Origin: CAG-873 sp910578365
Lineage (GTDB): Bacteria > Bacteroidota > Bacteroidia > Bacteroidales > Muribaculaceae
Direction of reading: 5' to 3'
NCBI GenBank assembly: GCA_951635545.1
Contig: OX620685.1
Location: 62,001 to 126,000 of the forward strand
DNA: 64,000 nt
Shown in pieces: positions 1 through 9,698 of the stretch. How positions within the stretch are numbered: position 1 is the stretch's first letter; the number at the start of each line of letters is the position of its first letter. The translations under genes and the position numbers were made by a program. The notes under the pieces are model-generated. The model was given only the letters and a program-made list of their open reading frames with translations. It made no database searches and was not told the DNA's origin.

Positions 1-42
1 GAGGTACCCGAGTCAAACGGGCAGCTTGTCCTCTGGGATTAA
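1..42 (+). CDS. IS982 transposase, last 13 codons (partial)
   Basis: The frame reads EVPESNGQLVLWD and a TAA stop, the same C terminus as the full transposase at 21333-22253. The 5' part lies outside the window. Confidence 0.85.
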   Translation, partial: EVPESNGQLVLWD

Positions 43-150
43 CAACACCAAACTGTACAAATAAATCAGGCGACCTTGAAAGGCCGCCCAATACTCTATG
101 TTGTCTTTTGCTTGGTTGAAAATCATAAAGTTCTTATCCCGAACTCGCGT
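1..150 (+). mobile_element. Right end of an IS982-family element (partial)
   Basis: The sequence is nearly identical to the right end of the complete IS982 copy at 21208-22358, apart from a 3-base difference near 111. The right terminal repeat CTTATCCCGAACTCGCGT lies at 133-150. The rest of the element is outside the window. The insertion ends inside the lipoprotein reading frame that follows, whose stop codon uses base 150 of the IS. Confidence 0.9.
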
Positions 151-545
151 TAATAGTAAAATACTTTCAATACTCCTGTAAACAGGTTATAGAATAGCAT
201 ATAATTCTGCCGTGCTTCGCCTCCTACCTTATCAAAAGTATGAAAAAGCATAGTCCAGCCGTCTTTCTTGCTTATCGAACGACAAAAATCGGTCGACAGC
301 TGAGTTGATACTCCGTTATTCGACCAAGGGAGTTGTACGGTCGTGCCACTGTTGAGTACCACCGCAGACTGGTTTTCCCAGTCCAAAATCAACTCAGGAT
401 TCGATTCCGACACTCCACCGTCGGGTATCACTGCTGCCCGCGACTGCACATCTGACGTTTCAATCGAAGGCACCTCCAAGATTGGAGCATCTGAGCATGC
501 CCATAGCAACGCGGCACATGCCAAGACAAAAATCAATCGTTTCAT
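150..545 (-). CDS. Putative lipoprotein, C terminus cut by IS982
   Basis: The 131-residue frame starts with a lipoprotein signal (MKRLIFVLACAALLWACSD), with the lipobox cysteine near residue 17 followed by Ser-Asp. It would be an outer-membrane or periplasmic lipoprotein. The end of the frame (…MLFYNLFTGVLKVFYY) looks like the start of a beta-rich domain rather than a natural C terminus. The stop codon at 150-152 includes the last base of the IS982 element, so the original protein was probably longer and was truncated by the insertion. It follows the susCD pair on the same strand but lies beyond a strong terminator, so it is probably transcribed separately. I do not recognise the family. Confidence 0.65.
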   Translation of the reverse strand: MKRLIFVLACAALLWACSDAPILEVPSIETSDVQSRAAVIPDGGVSESNPELILDWENQSAVVLNSGTTVQLPWSNNGVSTQLSTDFCRSISKKDGWTMLFHTFDKVGGEARQNYMLFYNLFTGVLKVFYY

Positions 546-749
546 AACATTAAGATTTAGAGTTAAAAATTGGTTTACTGTTTCAGTTGCAAGTTAAGAA
601 TTTTCTTTGGATTCTGCAAGAATTATTCATTATTTATAATTCTTTAACTTTCTCAAAACTGCACCGTAAATCTCCATATAAAATAAGTTACCTTATTCAA
701 TAAAATCAATTAAGTGGTTTCGTATAGTACAACCCTCTAATGCTATCGC

Positions 750-779
750 AAAAAAGGGCTGCGCGAACAGCGCAGCCCC
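750..779 (-). terminator. Rho-independent terminator of susCD operon
   Basis: Perfect 9-bp stem GGGCTGCGC / GCGCAGCCC with a 5-nt loop (756-778). On the minus strand it is followed by a run of six T (750-755). It sits about 60 bp past the susD stop. Confidence 0.9.
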
Positions 780-836
780 ATCCATTGTTGATTGCTTATG
801 TCCAATCCGATTTCTCGGTGGATTTACTATCAATAA

Positions 837-2543
837 TTATTCCCAACCGGGATTTTGTTTCAAATTCGGATTAAGTAATCTCTGCTGGCTTGGTATTGGA
901 TAAAGATTATACTTGGCATCAAATGTACGAGTGTTGTTTGCAGCAGTAACCATGTATCCGTTCTGCATCACATAAGGCGCGGGGAGAGCAATTGGAGCAT
1001 CAGCTACATAAGCACCTTGATTAATAGTAGGATTCTTGGTAAAGTCGAGAAGATCGAGTTTATTCCATCGAACAAGATCCCAGTAACGGACATCATCGTC
1101 AAGCATAAGCTCACAACGACGACAACGACGGATTTCGAAAATCAGACTTGAAACACCCATATTGTTATCAGCAGCATTCATGGCTGCAAGCTCATCTACA
1201 GTCTTGGTCGGCAAACCGGCTCGGCTATACAGTTTATCAAGCGTATTTGTCAAATCGCTATTCTGGAGAGTACCAAGTTCTGCCTTAGCTTCTACCAATG
1301 CAAGAGCCACACGTGCACCCCAGTAAATAGGGGCAGCAGTATAGTTCTTATTTGCAAATGGAGTGTAGTCATACGGTATCTCATCAGTGTAGAACTTCTT
1401 AACACCATATCCTGTGTGCGACGAAATAGGCATTGTATTCTCGAACTTAATGCTCATGTTATGATAAATAACCCTATCCCAAACAATAGCAGACAAGCGT
1501 TTATCACGAACCGAAAGAATGTTAGCAATACTCAAGCCATTCTCTATGGGTTCTCCCTTATCGGTATTGTCGTATGAAGTCTTATCAGCAGTCTGGCCAT
1601 CAAGAAATAAGAATGAGTCAAACGCATTGCGTGTAATGCCACATACAGTAGATGATGAACAAGTCCAATCAAGGAGAGAGTGCATCATTACGTCCTGTTT
1701 GTAGGCCTTCATCATTATAACCTCCGAATTGGCATTGAGTTCCTCACTCATCGAGTTGTAAAGTGCAGCATAATCATCACCTATAGAATATTTAGGCATC
1801 AGAACTGTAGCAACATTCACTACTTCATTGAGATATTTTTTGGAGCGCTCGCTGTCTTTTAGAACGTACTTCGCGTATGTACCTTCAAAAAGACAAAGTT
1901 CAATCTTCATAGCTCGTGCGTAATCCCTTGAGAAGGTTGTCTTACTCGACTCTGTAGTCAGATTCTCAATTGCAAAATTCAAATCAGCGAGAGCAAAATC
2001 AATAACTTCGTTACGATTGGTTCGCGGGCCGAAAAGTACAGACTGGTCATTAACATCCAAGGGCTTTTCAACCAAGGGTACATCACCGAATTTTTTTACG
2101 AGAGTCAGATACTGCATTCCTCGGTCAAGGCGTGCTATAGCCATAAAGTTATTTCCAGCAGTAGTATTGTTTAACGACCCACTTGCGACACCTTCAAGGA
2201 GCAGATTTGCCCGACGGATTTCAATATACGGATCATCCCAGTCATCCGATTCCGAGGGAGTAGTAGTATATGCCCAGTTGGCGAAAGTAGAGCTTATAGC
2301 ACCCGCCTGGTCATCCGATAAGGTATGGTAGTAGAAAGTACCATTTGTGCCGGAGCCATAGCCTACTACGTTGTTGTAAAAATGATTCGCTTCGCCCTCT
2401 ACGTTCACGCTGTTACTCCAGAACTCCGGGCTCGAAGTCTGCTTGTCAAGCGGGTAGCGATTATCGTTCAGGAAGTCATCGCAACCGGTAAGAGTAACGC
2501 CAAGACAAAGAACGAGAGCACTATATAATAAATGTTTTTTCAT
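837..2543 (-). CDS. SusD/RagB-family nutrient-binding outer-membrane lipoprotein
   Basis: The 568-residue protein has a lipoprotein signal with lipobox LTGCDDF (Cys near residue 21) and the SusD pattern of an N-terminal TPR-rich region and a C-terminal end containing RRCRRCELMLDDDVRYWDLVRW and a final YPIPSQQRLLNPNLKQNPGW-type segment. SusD proteins cap the SusC barrel and bind the glycan at the cell surface. The gene starts 20 bp after the susC stop, so the two are co-transcribed. No glycoside hydrolase, sensor or sigma/anti-sigma gene adjoins the pair within the window, so the substrate cannot be predicted. Confidence 0.95.
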   Translation of the reverse strand: MKKHLLYSALVLCLGVTLTGCDDFLNDNRYPLDKQTSSPEFWSNSVNVEGEANHFYNNVVGYGSGTNGTFYYHTLSDDQAGAISSTFANWAYTTTPSESDDWDDPYIEIRRANLLLEGVASGSLNNTTAGNNFMAIARLDRGMQYLTLVKKFGDVPLVEKPLDVNDQSVLFGPRTNRNEVIDFALADLNFAIENLTTESSKTTFSRDYARAMKIELCLFEGTYAKYVLKDSERSKKYLNEVVNVATVLMPKYSIGDDYAALYNSMSEELNANSEVIMMKAYKQDVMMHSLLDWTCSSSTVCGITRNAFDSFLFLDGQTADKTSYDNTDKGEPIENGLSIANILSVRDKRLSAIVWDRVIYHNMSIKFENTMPISSHTGYGVKKFYTDEIPYDYTPFANKNYTAAPIYWGARVALALVEAKAELGTLQNSDLTNTLDKLYSRAGLPTKTVDELAAMNAADNNMGVSSLIFEIRRCRRCELMLDDDVRYWDLVRWNKLDLLDFTKNPTINQGAYVADAPIALPAPYVMQNGYMVTAANNTRTFDAKYNLYPIPSQQRLLNPNLKQNPGWE

Positions 2544-2563
2544 TGTTCCTAATTATTAATTGA

Positions 2564-5500
2564 TTAGAAAGTAACCTGAATGCCGAAAGAGAATGTCTGA
2601 GGCATAGGAGTTGTACGACCGAAGTCGGCGTATCCGGCATTGCTACCCTGTGCAGTTGCTGTAGCAGAAGTAGAGAGTTCTGGATCAAGACCATACTTAC
2701 CTGCACCATTATAGAGGAAGGCAAGGTTTTCAGCCGAGAAATAGATGCGGGCACGCTGTATAAAAGCCTTCTTGGTTATATCTACAGGAAGTGTGTAACC
2801 AACTGTAAGATTCTTCAGACGTAAGTAAGCCATATTGAGCAAATAGCGATCCTGCGGATAGAAGTTGTAGCAGCCGCGTCCCATATTTGCAGACCACTTG
2901 CCGGCACCACCAACACCTTCATACATGTTGGGATAGGTATTGCTTTGATTTACATCGTAACCAATTATCTGGTTTGCATCATTATAAACGTAATGATTGT
3001 AGGAGTTCTGGCCTTCAAAGGTACCAATAGCCGACTGGGCCATTGGAATAACAGTAGAACCGGTAACCCACATATTACGTTTACCTACACCCTGGAAATA
3101 AAGATCGAGATCAAAGCCCTTCCATGCGCCTCCAATTCTGAAAGAGTATTCATATCGCGGCATAGCGTTGCCTATCACCTTCATATCACCATGGTCTTCA
3201 AGTGTCTGTTTTCCCGTATTAATTTCTCCATTATTGTCGAGGTCTTTGAATTTTACGTCACCGGGACCGTAAACGAAGTTGCCGGTCTGCATGCCCGTCT
3301 GATCGGCAATACCGGGCGCATAGCCTGTCTGGGTTGCACCTGGTGCATATTTTCCATCGGCGGTATTCCAAATAAAGTCATCTACAGTAAAGTAGCGGTC
3401 AGTTTCGAATCCCCAGATATCGCCATAGTACGTACCCTCTGTAAAGTCATTGACATTTCCAGGAGTGAATGTATATATTGCCTTGCCGGCGTTATACCAC
3501 TTTGTAATTTTAGTTTTGGAATCAGCAAATGTCGCATTAACATAGATGTCTGCATCGCCAAATGTATGGTTCCATCCAAGAGATACCTCCCATCCGTTTG
3601 TACGCAAAGATCCGTTGTTCTGCATAGGAGCCGCTGCACCAAGAACTGCAGGAAGAGTTGCACCCGGACCAAGCATGTCCTTGGTGTCGCGCTGGAACCA
3701 ATCAACACTTACGTTAAGCGAGTTCTGGAAGAAACCAAGATCAAGACCTACATCAGTGGTTACGATACGTTCCCATGTAAGTGAGTTCGATACCAGAGTA
3801 GGCATTTCAAGCATTGAGATTTTCTGGCCGTTAATTCCATTAATCCAATATGTTTCTCCCTGGTCAGTAGTTGATATTGTGGGAATAAAGCGATAATTTC
3901 CAACAGCTTCATTACCGATATGACCATAAGAAGCACGAAGTTTGCCATTGCTCCACCAACTCTTTACAGGCTCAAAATAACCTTCTTCAGAGAAGCGATA
4001 ACCAGCTGAAACCGAAGGGAAGAATGCCCACTGGTCGTTAGCCGGGAAACGACTCGATCCATCATAACGACCGTTTACTTCTAACAGATAAATACCTTTG
4101 TAGTCATAGTTGATACGACCGAAGAAACCTGCTGTCGCACGTGTCCAATTGCTTGCTGTAGTTTTATAGGTATCGCCGTTGGTGAGATCGAGATTAGGCA
4201 AGGTATAGTCCATAAGACCAAGACGCTTTGCATAAAACTCCTTATATTCCTCACGTTCTGCGGTGAAACCAAGCATTACCTTCAGATTATGTGCCTGTGC
4301 AAAAGTCTTTGCATAGGTAGCAAACACGTTAGTAGTCCACATATGGTCGCGAGAATTACTCTGCGAAGCATAAGATGAAGCCTGGGTATAAGGAGAATAT
4401 ACTTTACCGGGGGTTACCGTCCAGTTGTCGAACATATAGACAGGCATCTTTGTACCATCACTGTTCATATTGCGTACCGAGTAAGCAAAATCGGCCTGCA
4501 AAGTAAGTCCTTTACAAATATCAGCAATGGCCCATGCCTGAATTCCAGTTTTGGTATATGTTGTACGATCCATATGAGCCTGAGAGTTCAGACCTATCGG
4601 ATTGCGCCACTGCATAGGTTCTCCATCTGCATTTCGCTGCCATCCGTAGTTCATGAAAAATCCCGGCCAACGCCACATATACTGATAAGGATTAAGTGGC
4701 GAATTTGCGCCCGTAATTACTGTATTGGGCAAATCAAATTCGCGTTGCGAGAAATTCATGCGTACACCGGCTCGCAGGAACTTGAATATCTGAGTTCCGA
4801 CATTCAGGTTGGCCATATAACGACGACGATTTGCTGAACTGTACTTCAACATATCTTCGCGTTCGTCATAACCGAATGAAGCACGATAATTTGTCTTGCC
4901 GCTCTGTCCTTCAAGGCTTACATTATGTTTTTGAGAGGGAGCCACATGAAACAAAGTTTCGGCCACATCCCAATCCGCATAGTGCAACGTTGTAGGAATA
5001 CCGTTTTTATCAATTATAGCATAGTCACCCACATTATCCCAACTCTCGAACTCATGCAGTTCTACGTTATCATTATATGGCTTACCTCCATGCTGTTTCT
5101 GCCAAGCCTCGGCATAAGGTAAAAGATCCTCATACAACATACCGAACATGTCTACGTCGCCACCTGTACGATACTGCGACTGCAGAGCATTTTTAATCTG
5201 GTCAACTGTATTCAAGAACTTAGGCAACACAGTTGCGCGGCTCCACGCAAAGTTGTTATTGTATTTTACCGAAACACGGTCTTTTGAACCAGCTTCTTTA
5301 GTTGTTATAAGGATAACGCCAAAAGCTGCACGAGCACCATAAATCGATGAGGATGCGGCATCCTTTAGAACCGAAATATCCTGAATATCTTCCGGATTAA
5401 GATAGGACATGTCATCAACAGGCACTCCATCTACGACAATTAGCGGACTCGCTTTTTGTTCGTTGGTAAGAGATCCGACTCCTCGAATCTTAATCTCCGG

Positions 5501-6019
5501 ATTAGCCGAGATATCACCATTAGCAGTAGTGATAGTCAAACCGGGAACAGCTCCCTGCAGGGCATTTGCTACATCCTGTACAGGACGGCTGTCGAGAGTA
5601 CGTTCAACATCCACAGATGCTACGGCACCGGTAAGGTTGGCACGTTTCTGCTCACCATAGCCTACAACCACAAGCTGGTCAAGGACTTCGGTGGTGGGCT
5701 GCAGATAAATCTGCATGTCGCGCGAAGCCGGCATCTCTACTGTCTTGTAACCCACATAGCCGATTGTAATGGGGGCGCCTACACGCGCTCTGAGAGTGAA
5801 ATGGCCGAACGCATCGGTCATAACGCCCTGGCCCTTAGCCCCGTTTGCTGAAACGGTAGCTCCAATAACGGGCTCATTGTTTTCATCATACACCGTACCG
5901 GTGATTGACTCGACACCTTGCTGCTGGGTCTGCGGCTCGGGATTTGCCAATGCGGTCATTGAACCGGACAGAGGCATTCCGCAGGTCAACATTAGAGTCA
6001 CTAATAAATGTTTACTCAT
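2564..6019 (-). CDS. SusC/RagA-family TonB-linked outer-membrane transporter
   Basis: The 1151-residue protein has a signal peptide, a carboxypeptidase-regulatory-like domain at about 37-100 (TGTVYDENNEPVIGATV…GYVGYKTVEM), a TonB-box region with VVVGYGEQKRANLTGAV near 117-133, a plug with PGLTI…IRGVGSL and VDGVPVDD, and a long beta-barrel ending in FSFGIQVTF, a typical outer-membrane C-terminal aromatic. It imports oligosaccharides with its SusD partner immediately downstream. The start codon is preceded by a leader of about 400 bp with a Bacteroidetes promoter at 6421-6451. Length is normal for the family. Confidence 0.96.
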   Translation of the reverse strand: MSKHLLVTLMLTCGMPLSGSMTALANPEPQTQQQGVESITGTVYDENNEPVIGATVSANGAKGQGVMTDAFGHFTLRARVGAPITIGYVGYKTVEMPASRDMQIYLQPTTEVLDQLVVVGYGEQKRANLTGAVASVDVERTLDSRPVQDVANALQGAVPGLTITTANGDISANPEIKIRGVGSLTNEQKASPLIVVDGVPVDDMSYLNPEDIQDISVLKDAASSSIYGARAAFGVILITTKEAGSKDRVSVKYNNNFAWSRATVLPKFLNTVDQIKNALQSQYRTGGDVDMFGMLYEDLLPYAEAWQKQHGGKPYNDNVELHEFESWDNVGDYAIIDKNGIPTTLHYADWDVAETLFHVAPSQKHNVSLEGQSGKTNYRASFGYDEREDMLKYSSANRRRYMANLNVGTQIFKFLRAGVRMNFSQREFDLPNTVITGANSPLNPYQYMWRWPGFFMNYGWQRNADGEPMQWRNPIGLNSQAHMDRTTYTKTGIQAWAIADICKGLTLQADFAYSVRNMNSDGTKMPVYMFDNWTVTPGKVYSPYTQASSYASQSNSRDHMWTTNVFATYAKTFAQAHNLKVMLGFTAEREEYKEFYAKRLGLMDYTLPNLDLTNGDTYKTTASNWTRATAGFFGRINYDYKGIYLLEVNGRYDGSSRFPANDQWAFFPSVSAGYRFSEEGYFEPVKSWWSNGKLRASYGHIGNEAVGNYRFIPTISTTDQGETYWINGINGQKISMLEMPTLVSNSLTWERIVTTDVGLDLGFFQNSLNVSVDWFQRDTKDMLGPGATLPAVLGAAAPMQNNGSLRTNGWEVSLGWNHTFGDADIYVNATFADSKTKITKWYNAGKAIYTFTPGNVNDFTEGTYYGDIWGFETDRYFTVDDFIWNTADGKYAPGATQTGYAPGIADQTGMQTGNFVYGPGDVKFKDLDNNGEINTGKQTLEDHGDMKVIGNAMPRYEYSFRIGGAWKGFDLDLYFQGVGKRNMWVTGSTVIPMAQSAIGTFEGQNSYNHYVYNDANQIIGYDVNQSNTYPNMYEGVGGAGKWSANMGRGCYNFYPQDRYLLNMAYLRLKNLTVGYTLPVDITKKAFIQRARIYFSAENLAFLYNGAGKYGLDPELSTSATATAQGSNAGYADFGRTTPMPQTFSFGIQVTF

Positions 6020-6420
6020 AAGATGATGATTGGAATGAAAGTTATGTTTGCTTTGTTTTTGTTGTCTGATTTATCAGGGAGTGTGCCACTTTGATGGCAG
6101 CTCCGGATAGCTTATGTTGTCGACTTATAACTGTTCGAAAATTGTATTAATTTAAGGTAGTTACACTTAGTAAGTTTGCTTTTCGGCTTTTAACCGTAGC
6201 ATTTTTAAACTCTTCAAGCGCTAAATTAATAAATATTTTTAAACTAACCGTCATAATTAACATCAATTAACTATTAACTATATTTTTTAGCCGTTATGCA
6301 ATCCCTATGAGCCGGTAATTTGCCCGCACTGACCAATTAGTCAACGCTACATGCTGAATACCACTTGTTTAACATCTTGCAACGTATCATTAATAAGTTA
6401 TACATCAGTTTTTTAGCGCA

Positions 6421-6451
6421 CAAAGGTACACATTTGCGCTGATATATACAA
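6421..6451 (-). promoter_or_regulatory. Promoter of susCD, with about 400-nt leader
   Basis: On the minus strand TACCTTTG (6421-6428) fits the Bacteroidetes -7 box TAnnTTTG. A TTG sits about 20 nt upstream, in place of the -33 TTTG box. The distance to the susC start is about 400 nt, so the mRNA would have a long AT-rich leader (6020-6415) in which I see no gene. Confidence 0.6.
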
Positions 6452-6637
6452 CAACTTTTTGCATTTTCCGCCGCCAATTAGACAATTTTATCTAATTATG
6501 ATTCTAAAGTCATCAGGAGTACACATTATAATTAAGACCCCCGTCACCCCAATGCGGCCGCAGCTGCGCGACTAAAGAACCGGGCGACAATGGAAACTCC
6601 CGCAACACAATGCACCAAAGAACAATCAGCAACACAT

Positions 6638-6656
6638 CACGGCTCTTTCATTTAAA
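6638..6656. repeat. Left arm of 19-bp inverted repeat
   Basis: CACGGCTCTTTCATTTAAA here is exactly repeated in inverted orientation at 11239-11257. The two arms bracket the ISAs1/IS3/IS4 cluster. The role is unknown. Confidence 0.7.
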
Positions 6657-6682
6657 CTAAAATAAAGAGCACATCCTCCCTT

Positions 6683-6712
6683 ACCCGCTTCAGTCCGGAG
6701 CGGGTAATTTTT
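6683..6712 (+). terminator. Possible rho-independent terminator
   Basis: A 7-bp stem ACCCGCT / AGCGGGT is followed on the plus strand by AATTTTT. No intact plus-strand gene lies directly upstream. The 6455-6760 interval otherwise holds no recognisable gene. Confidence 0.5.
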
Positions 6713-7240
6713 CTATGTCTGTATGTCAAAAGGTTATCCTGTTATCAAAATCTTGTTTTTTTTCAGTTTTGGCTTAAAAATCGCATCAGCCTGGTAAAGC
6801 TCATAGAGACATGTCTCATCAGTTCGGCTATGCCTTTATTTTTGTCCGATCGTTTTTTGCGGAGTCCTTTCCATATTGAGAACACCGAGTAGACTATTCT
6901 TTGTATAGTGTCGAGGTTTCGGGCGGCTCTTGTCGACTTGCGTTTTATATTGTCCTGCTGAAGATTGTAGTCCAGCCCCCAGTGCATGCTTTCTATCGAC
7001 CAGTGGTTGCGCACAATGGTGCCGGGCTTCGGGGTATCTGCCGGCATGCTGCTGACGTACAAACGTTTTTCCGAGGTGTGTATCCCTGTTGACTTTTTGA
7101 CTGTGGATGATTCATACTCAATGATGGTCATGTTTCCGCCCCATTTCTCTTTGTCGGCGATGATGTCCAGTCCGTCATATATGCGGTAGGTGTCTAGTCC
7201 GGAAAAGTGTTGACCGTCAGATTCAACATTTTTTAGTAAA

Positions 7241-7741
7241 ATGTGTGAAGAAAACAAAAAATTCTGGGACGAATCTCAGATTTCGGCAATCAATGCCTGG
7301 CACAGCAGCGGAAAAAGTTTCAGTCAGATTGACGAGGAATACAATTTTGCGGTCGGGACATTGTTTACAATAGTAAATGCAATCCCGGACTATCGCGGCA
7401 CACGGTCAAGCATCAGCAAATGGCTGCGCCGCATGACGGGAGCATTAATTCCCGGCTCCGGATGCCGGACAACAAAGGCCATATCGTCCCTGGCAACTCC
7501 GGCACAAACGACAAAAAAGAAAGGAATGACAAAGAAAACCTCTCCCACTACCAGGCTCACGGATACCGAGCAGACCATACTGGATCTAACACGCAAGTTA
7601 AACGCCGCCACCAGAAAGATAGAGAAACTGGAGGCTGACAGGAAAAAGGCAGAGCTGCGTGAAGAGTTCCAGAGTGGTGTCATCGCCGAATACAAGAAGC
7701 TTGTAAAGCCTGCGCAGTCAAAAAAATCAACTACCAAGTAG
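7241..7741 (+). CDS. IS3-family OrfA (DNA-binding, N-terminal transposase part)
   Basis: 166 residues with a helix-turn-helix-like N terminus (SAINAWHSSGKSFSQIDEEY) and a C-terminal coiled-coil/leucine-zipper stretch (LDLTRKLNAATRKIEKLEAD). OrfA of IS3 elements binds the ends. The frame ends in TAG two bases before orfB, and an A7 slippery run at 7720-7726 lies close to the stop. Confidence 0.9.
   Translation: MCEENKKFWDESQISAINAWHSSGKSFSQIDEEYNFAVGTLFTIVNAIPDYRGTRSSISKWLRRMTGALIPGSGCRTTKAISSLATPAQTTKKKGMTKKTSPTTRLTDTEQTILDLTRKLNAATRKIEKLEADRKKAELREEFQSGVIAEYKKLVKPAQSKKSTTK
7720..7726 (+). promoter_or_regulatory. Programmed -1 frameshift heptamer of IS3
   Basis: A AAA AAA occurs in phase with the orfA codons. 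A -1 slip here continues as INYQVAM directly into the orfB frame, giving the OrfAB transposase usual for IS3. The same site is at 25190-25196 in copy 2. Confidence 0.7.
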
Positions 7742-7743
7742 CC

Positions 7744-8625
7744 ATGCGCTTGCGCATGTCCCGTGACCTGAGTGTCAGCGAGGCATGCGGGTTGCTTGGG
7801 GTGACTAAACAAGCGTGGTATGCCTTTTTCAAAAGGTCGTTCAAGGATGCCATTGACGAAGACCGCATCCTGGAATGCGTTCGCTCGATACGAGAGGATC
7901 TTCCGGCACTCGGAGTCAGAAAGATGAAGGACAGGTTACGTAAGGAGTTCTGTCTCGACATAGGCCGTGACCGCCTGTTCGATATCATGAACAGGCATAA
8001 TCTTCTGATACGTCCCCGAGTCCGCAGGACAAGGACAACCTTCTCCGATCACGGAATGAAGGTCTATCCGGATCTACGGAAAGACTTCGCGCCTGATGAC
8101 ATAAACCAGTTGTGGGTAAGCGACATAACATATATATGGCTTCCTGATCAGAATACATTTTACTATCTGTTTCTGATTACGGATGCCTATTCGAAGAAAA
8201 TAGTGGGATGGGAGATTGCCGATAACATGCGGCATGAGAACGCCATGACGGCATTGAAGATGGCTTTCAGGCAATGCAGGAGAGGTCAGCATCCCATACA
8301 CCACTCGGACAAGGGACTTCAGTATTGTGCCAAACCCTACGTGGAAATGCTTCGTAGACGCCACGCCCGAATCAGCATGACGGAAGGGCACGACCCACGT
8401 AACAACGGAATTGCCGAAAGGGTAAACGGCATACTTAAAGAGGAGTTTCTGAAGCATATGGACGTAAGGAAGGACAACATACGGCAGGTGCTGGAGGATG
8501 TAATCAACACTTACCATACCCGCCGACCGCACCTCAGTCTCGGCATGCTGACTCCCGATGAAGTGCATCGCGGAGCGGTACCCGGACGTAAGCTCTGGAA
8601 AAAATATTACCTGAAATCTGCATGA
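7744..8625 (+). CDS. IS3-family OrfB (DDE integrase domain)
   Basis: 293 residues: an HTH_21-like region (SIREDLPALGVRKMKDRLRK) followed by an rve integrase core. The DDE triad is seen as WVSDITYIW, HHSDKGLQYC and NGIAERVNGILKEEF. Expressed mainly as an OrfAB fusion by -1 frameshifting at 7720. Complete and identical to 25214-26095. Confidence 0.93.
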   Translation: MRLRMSRDLSVSEACGLLGVTKQAWYAFFKRSFKDAIDEDRILECVRSIREDLPALGVRKMKDRLRKEFCLDIGRDRLFDIMNRHNLLIRPRVRRTRTTFSDHGMKVYPDLRKDFAPDDINQLWVSDITYIWLPDQNTFYYLFLITDAYSKKIVGWEIADNMRHENAMTALKMAFRQCRRGQHPIHHSDKGLQYCAKPYVEMLRRRHARISMTEGHDPRNNGIAERVNGILKEEFLKHMDVRKDNIRQVLEDVINTYHTRRPHLSLGMLTPDEVHRGAVPGRKLWKKYYLKSA

Positions 8626-9698
8626 GTCAAGATTTTTCAGTACTTTTGCATACCCCAACCGACGGGACTGACGGTGATTGCACTGCAAGTCTCAAAAATC
8701 CCCGGGGCATCGAGCCCCGGAGGATTTTACCCCAACCTCGGGGATCTCAGGCTCATACCTGCATGTCTCCACAGTCTTCGGACTGTTTAACATTCATTCA
8801 TAATCTCAAACCCTCTGACCCGTCAATATTTTTCAGGACGCCACAAGGTTCTCGTCTCTATTCTGCCGTGTGCCAGTTCGGGGCCTTCGGTGTAGGAATA
8901 TACCGGTGTGTGTGCCACAAGCCTGTCCTCAATGCCGTATCGCAATGACGGCTGGTTGGCTTTGAGTTCTATCAGAAAGTCACCCCCTTTCTTTCTGATT
9001 TTATCGATTATATCCTTCTGCATGGACATGGCGTCGGCTGTCACTATCTTTCCGGCTATGTCGAGTTTGTCGATAAGCCGCGGAACTGCCTTTATCTCAT
9101 TGCTTTTCGCCTGGCAGGCCTCTGTAGCCAGAATTATGCCGGTGTTGAACGAGTACGCCGACACTATATCAGGATTGCGCCCGTTCTCCAGGACTGTGCC
9201 ACGCTCGGCCTTGCCGTCTATGCATATTATTTCCTTGCCACACCCTTTTTTGAGCAGCTCTTTGTGAAATGCCCCGGCAAAATCCTGCATCCTGTCGGCC
9301 ATCGCATGATCGTTAATGCCGGTTTCAGCACGGCACAGTGTTGATTCTGACGGCACGCCGTTCCTGAGAATGCCCAGCCTGTGGAATTTATTGAGATGGA
9401 GACGTCCGAATTCAATTATATCGGCACGCCCGACACATCCACACTCTCTGGCTAATATCATCAGTATGATGATGTCGGCGAGCCGATGTTGTATATTGCC
9501 CTTGTCGGACCTGCGGAAATCGGGGACTGAACGGGCGAAATTCATCAATCTGTTCAGGATACTGCCGTTGAATTCAGATTTATTTACTAATTTTGAAGTC
9601 AATACTTCGGTTATTTTTTGAGAATTTGTTAACGGCTCCGAGGAGCCAAGTGTTTAATCCGTTAAAAATCTGATGTTTAGCATGAAAATTTAACACTA

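Larger units (their letters stand above)
7191..8845 (+). mobile_element. IS3-family element, copy 1 (inserted in ISAs1)
   Basis: Ends are TGTCTAGTCCGGAAAAG on the left and, read inward from the right, TGTGGCGTCCTGAAAAATA. These align as imperfect terminal repeats that continue with a shared TTGAC…GTCAGA. A 3-bp target duplication AGG (7188-7190 and 8846-8848) flanks it, as usual for IS3. It carries orfA and orfB. A second copy with identical proteins lies at 24661-28897. Confidence 0.93.
6763..9602 (-). pseudogene. ISAs1-family transposase, split by IS3
   Basis: The N-terminal part (8846-9602) and C-terminal part (6763-7190) are two halves of one ISAs1/H-repeat DDE transposase. Removing the IS3 element (7191-8845) and one AGG duplication joins them in frame as …GRIETRT-YRIYDGLDII…, about 394 residues. 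Visible motifs are ICIDGKAERGT (first Asp), TADAMSMQKDI (second Asp) and NHWSIESMHW (Glu region). The outer ends of the ISAs1 element could not be fixed; they should lie near 6720-6760 and 9605-9690. The IS is inactive as it stands. Confidence 0.88.
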
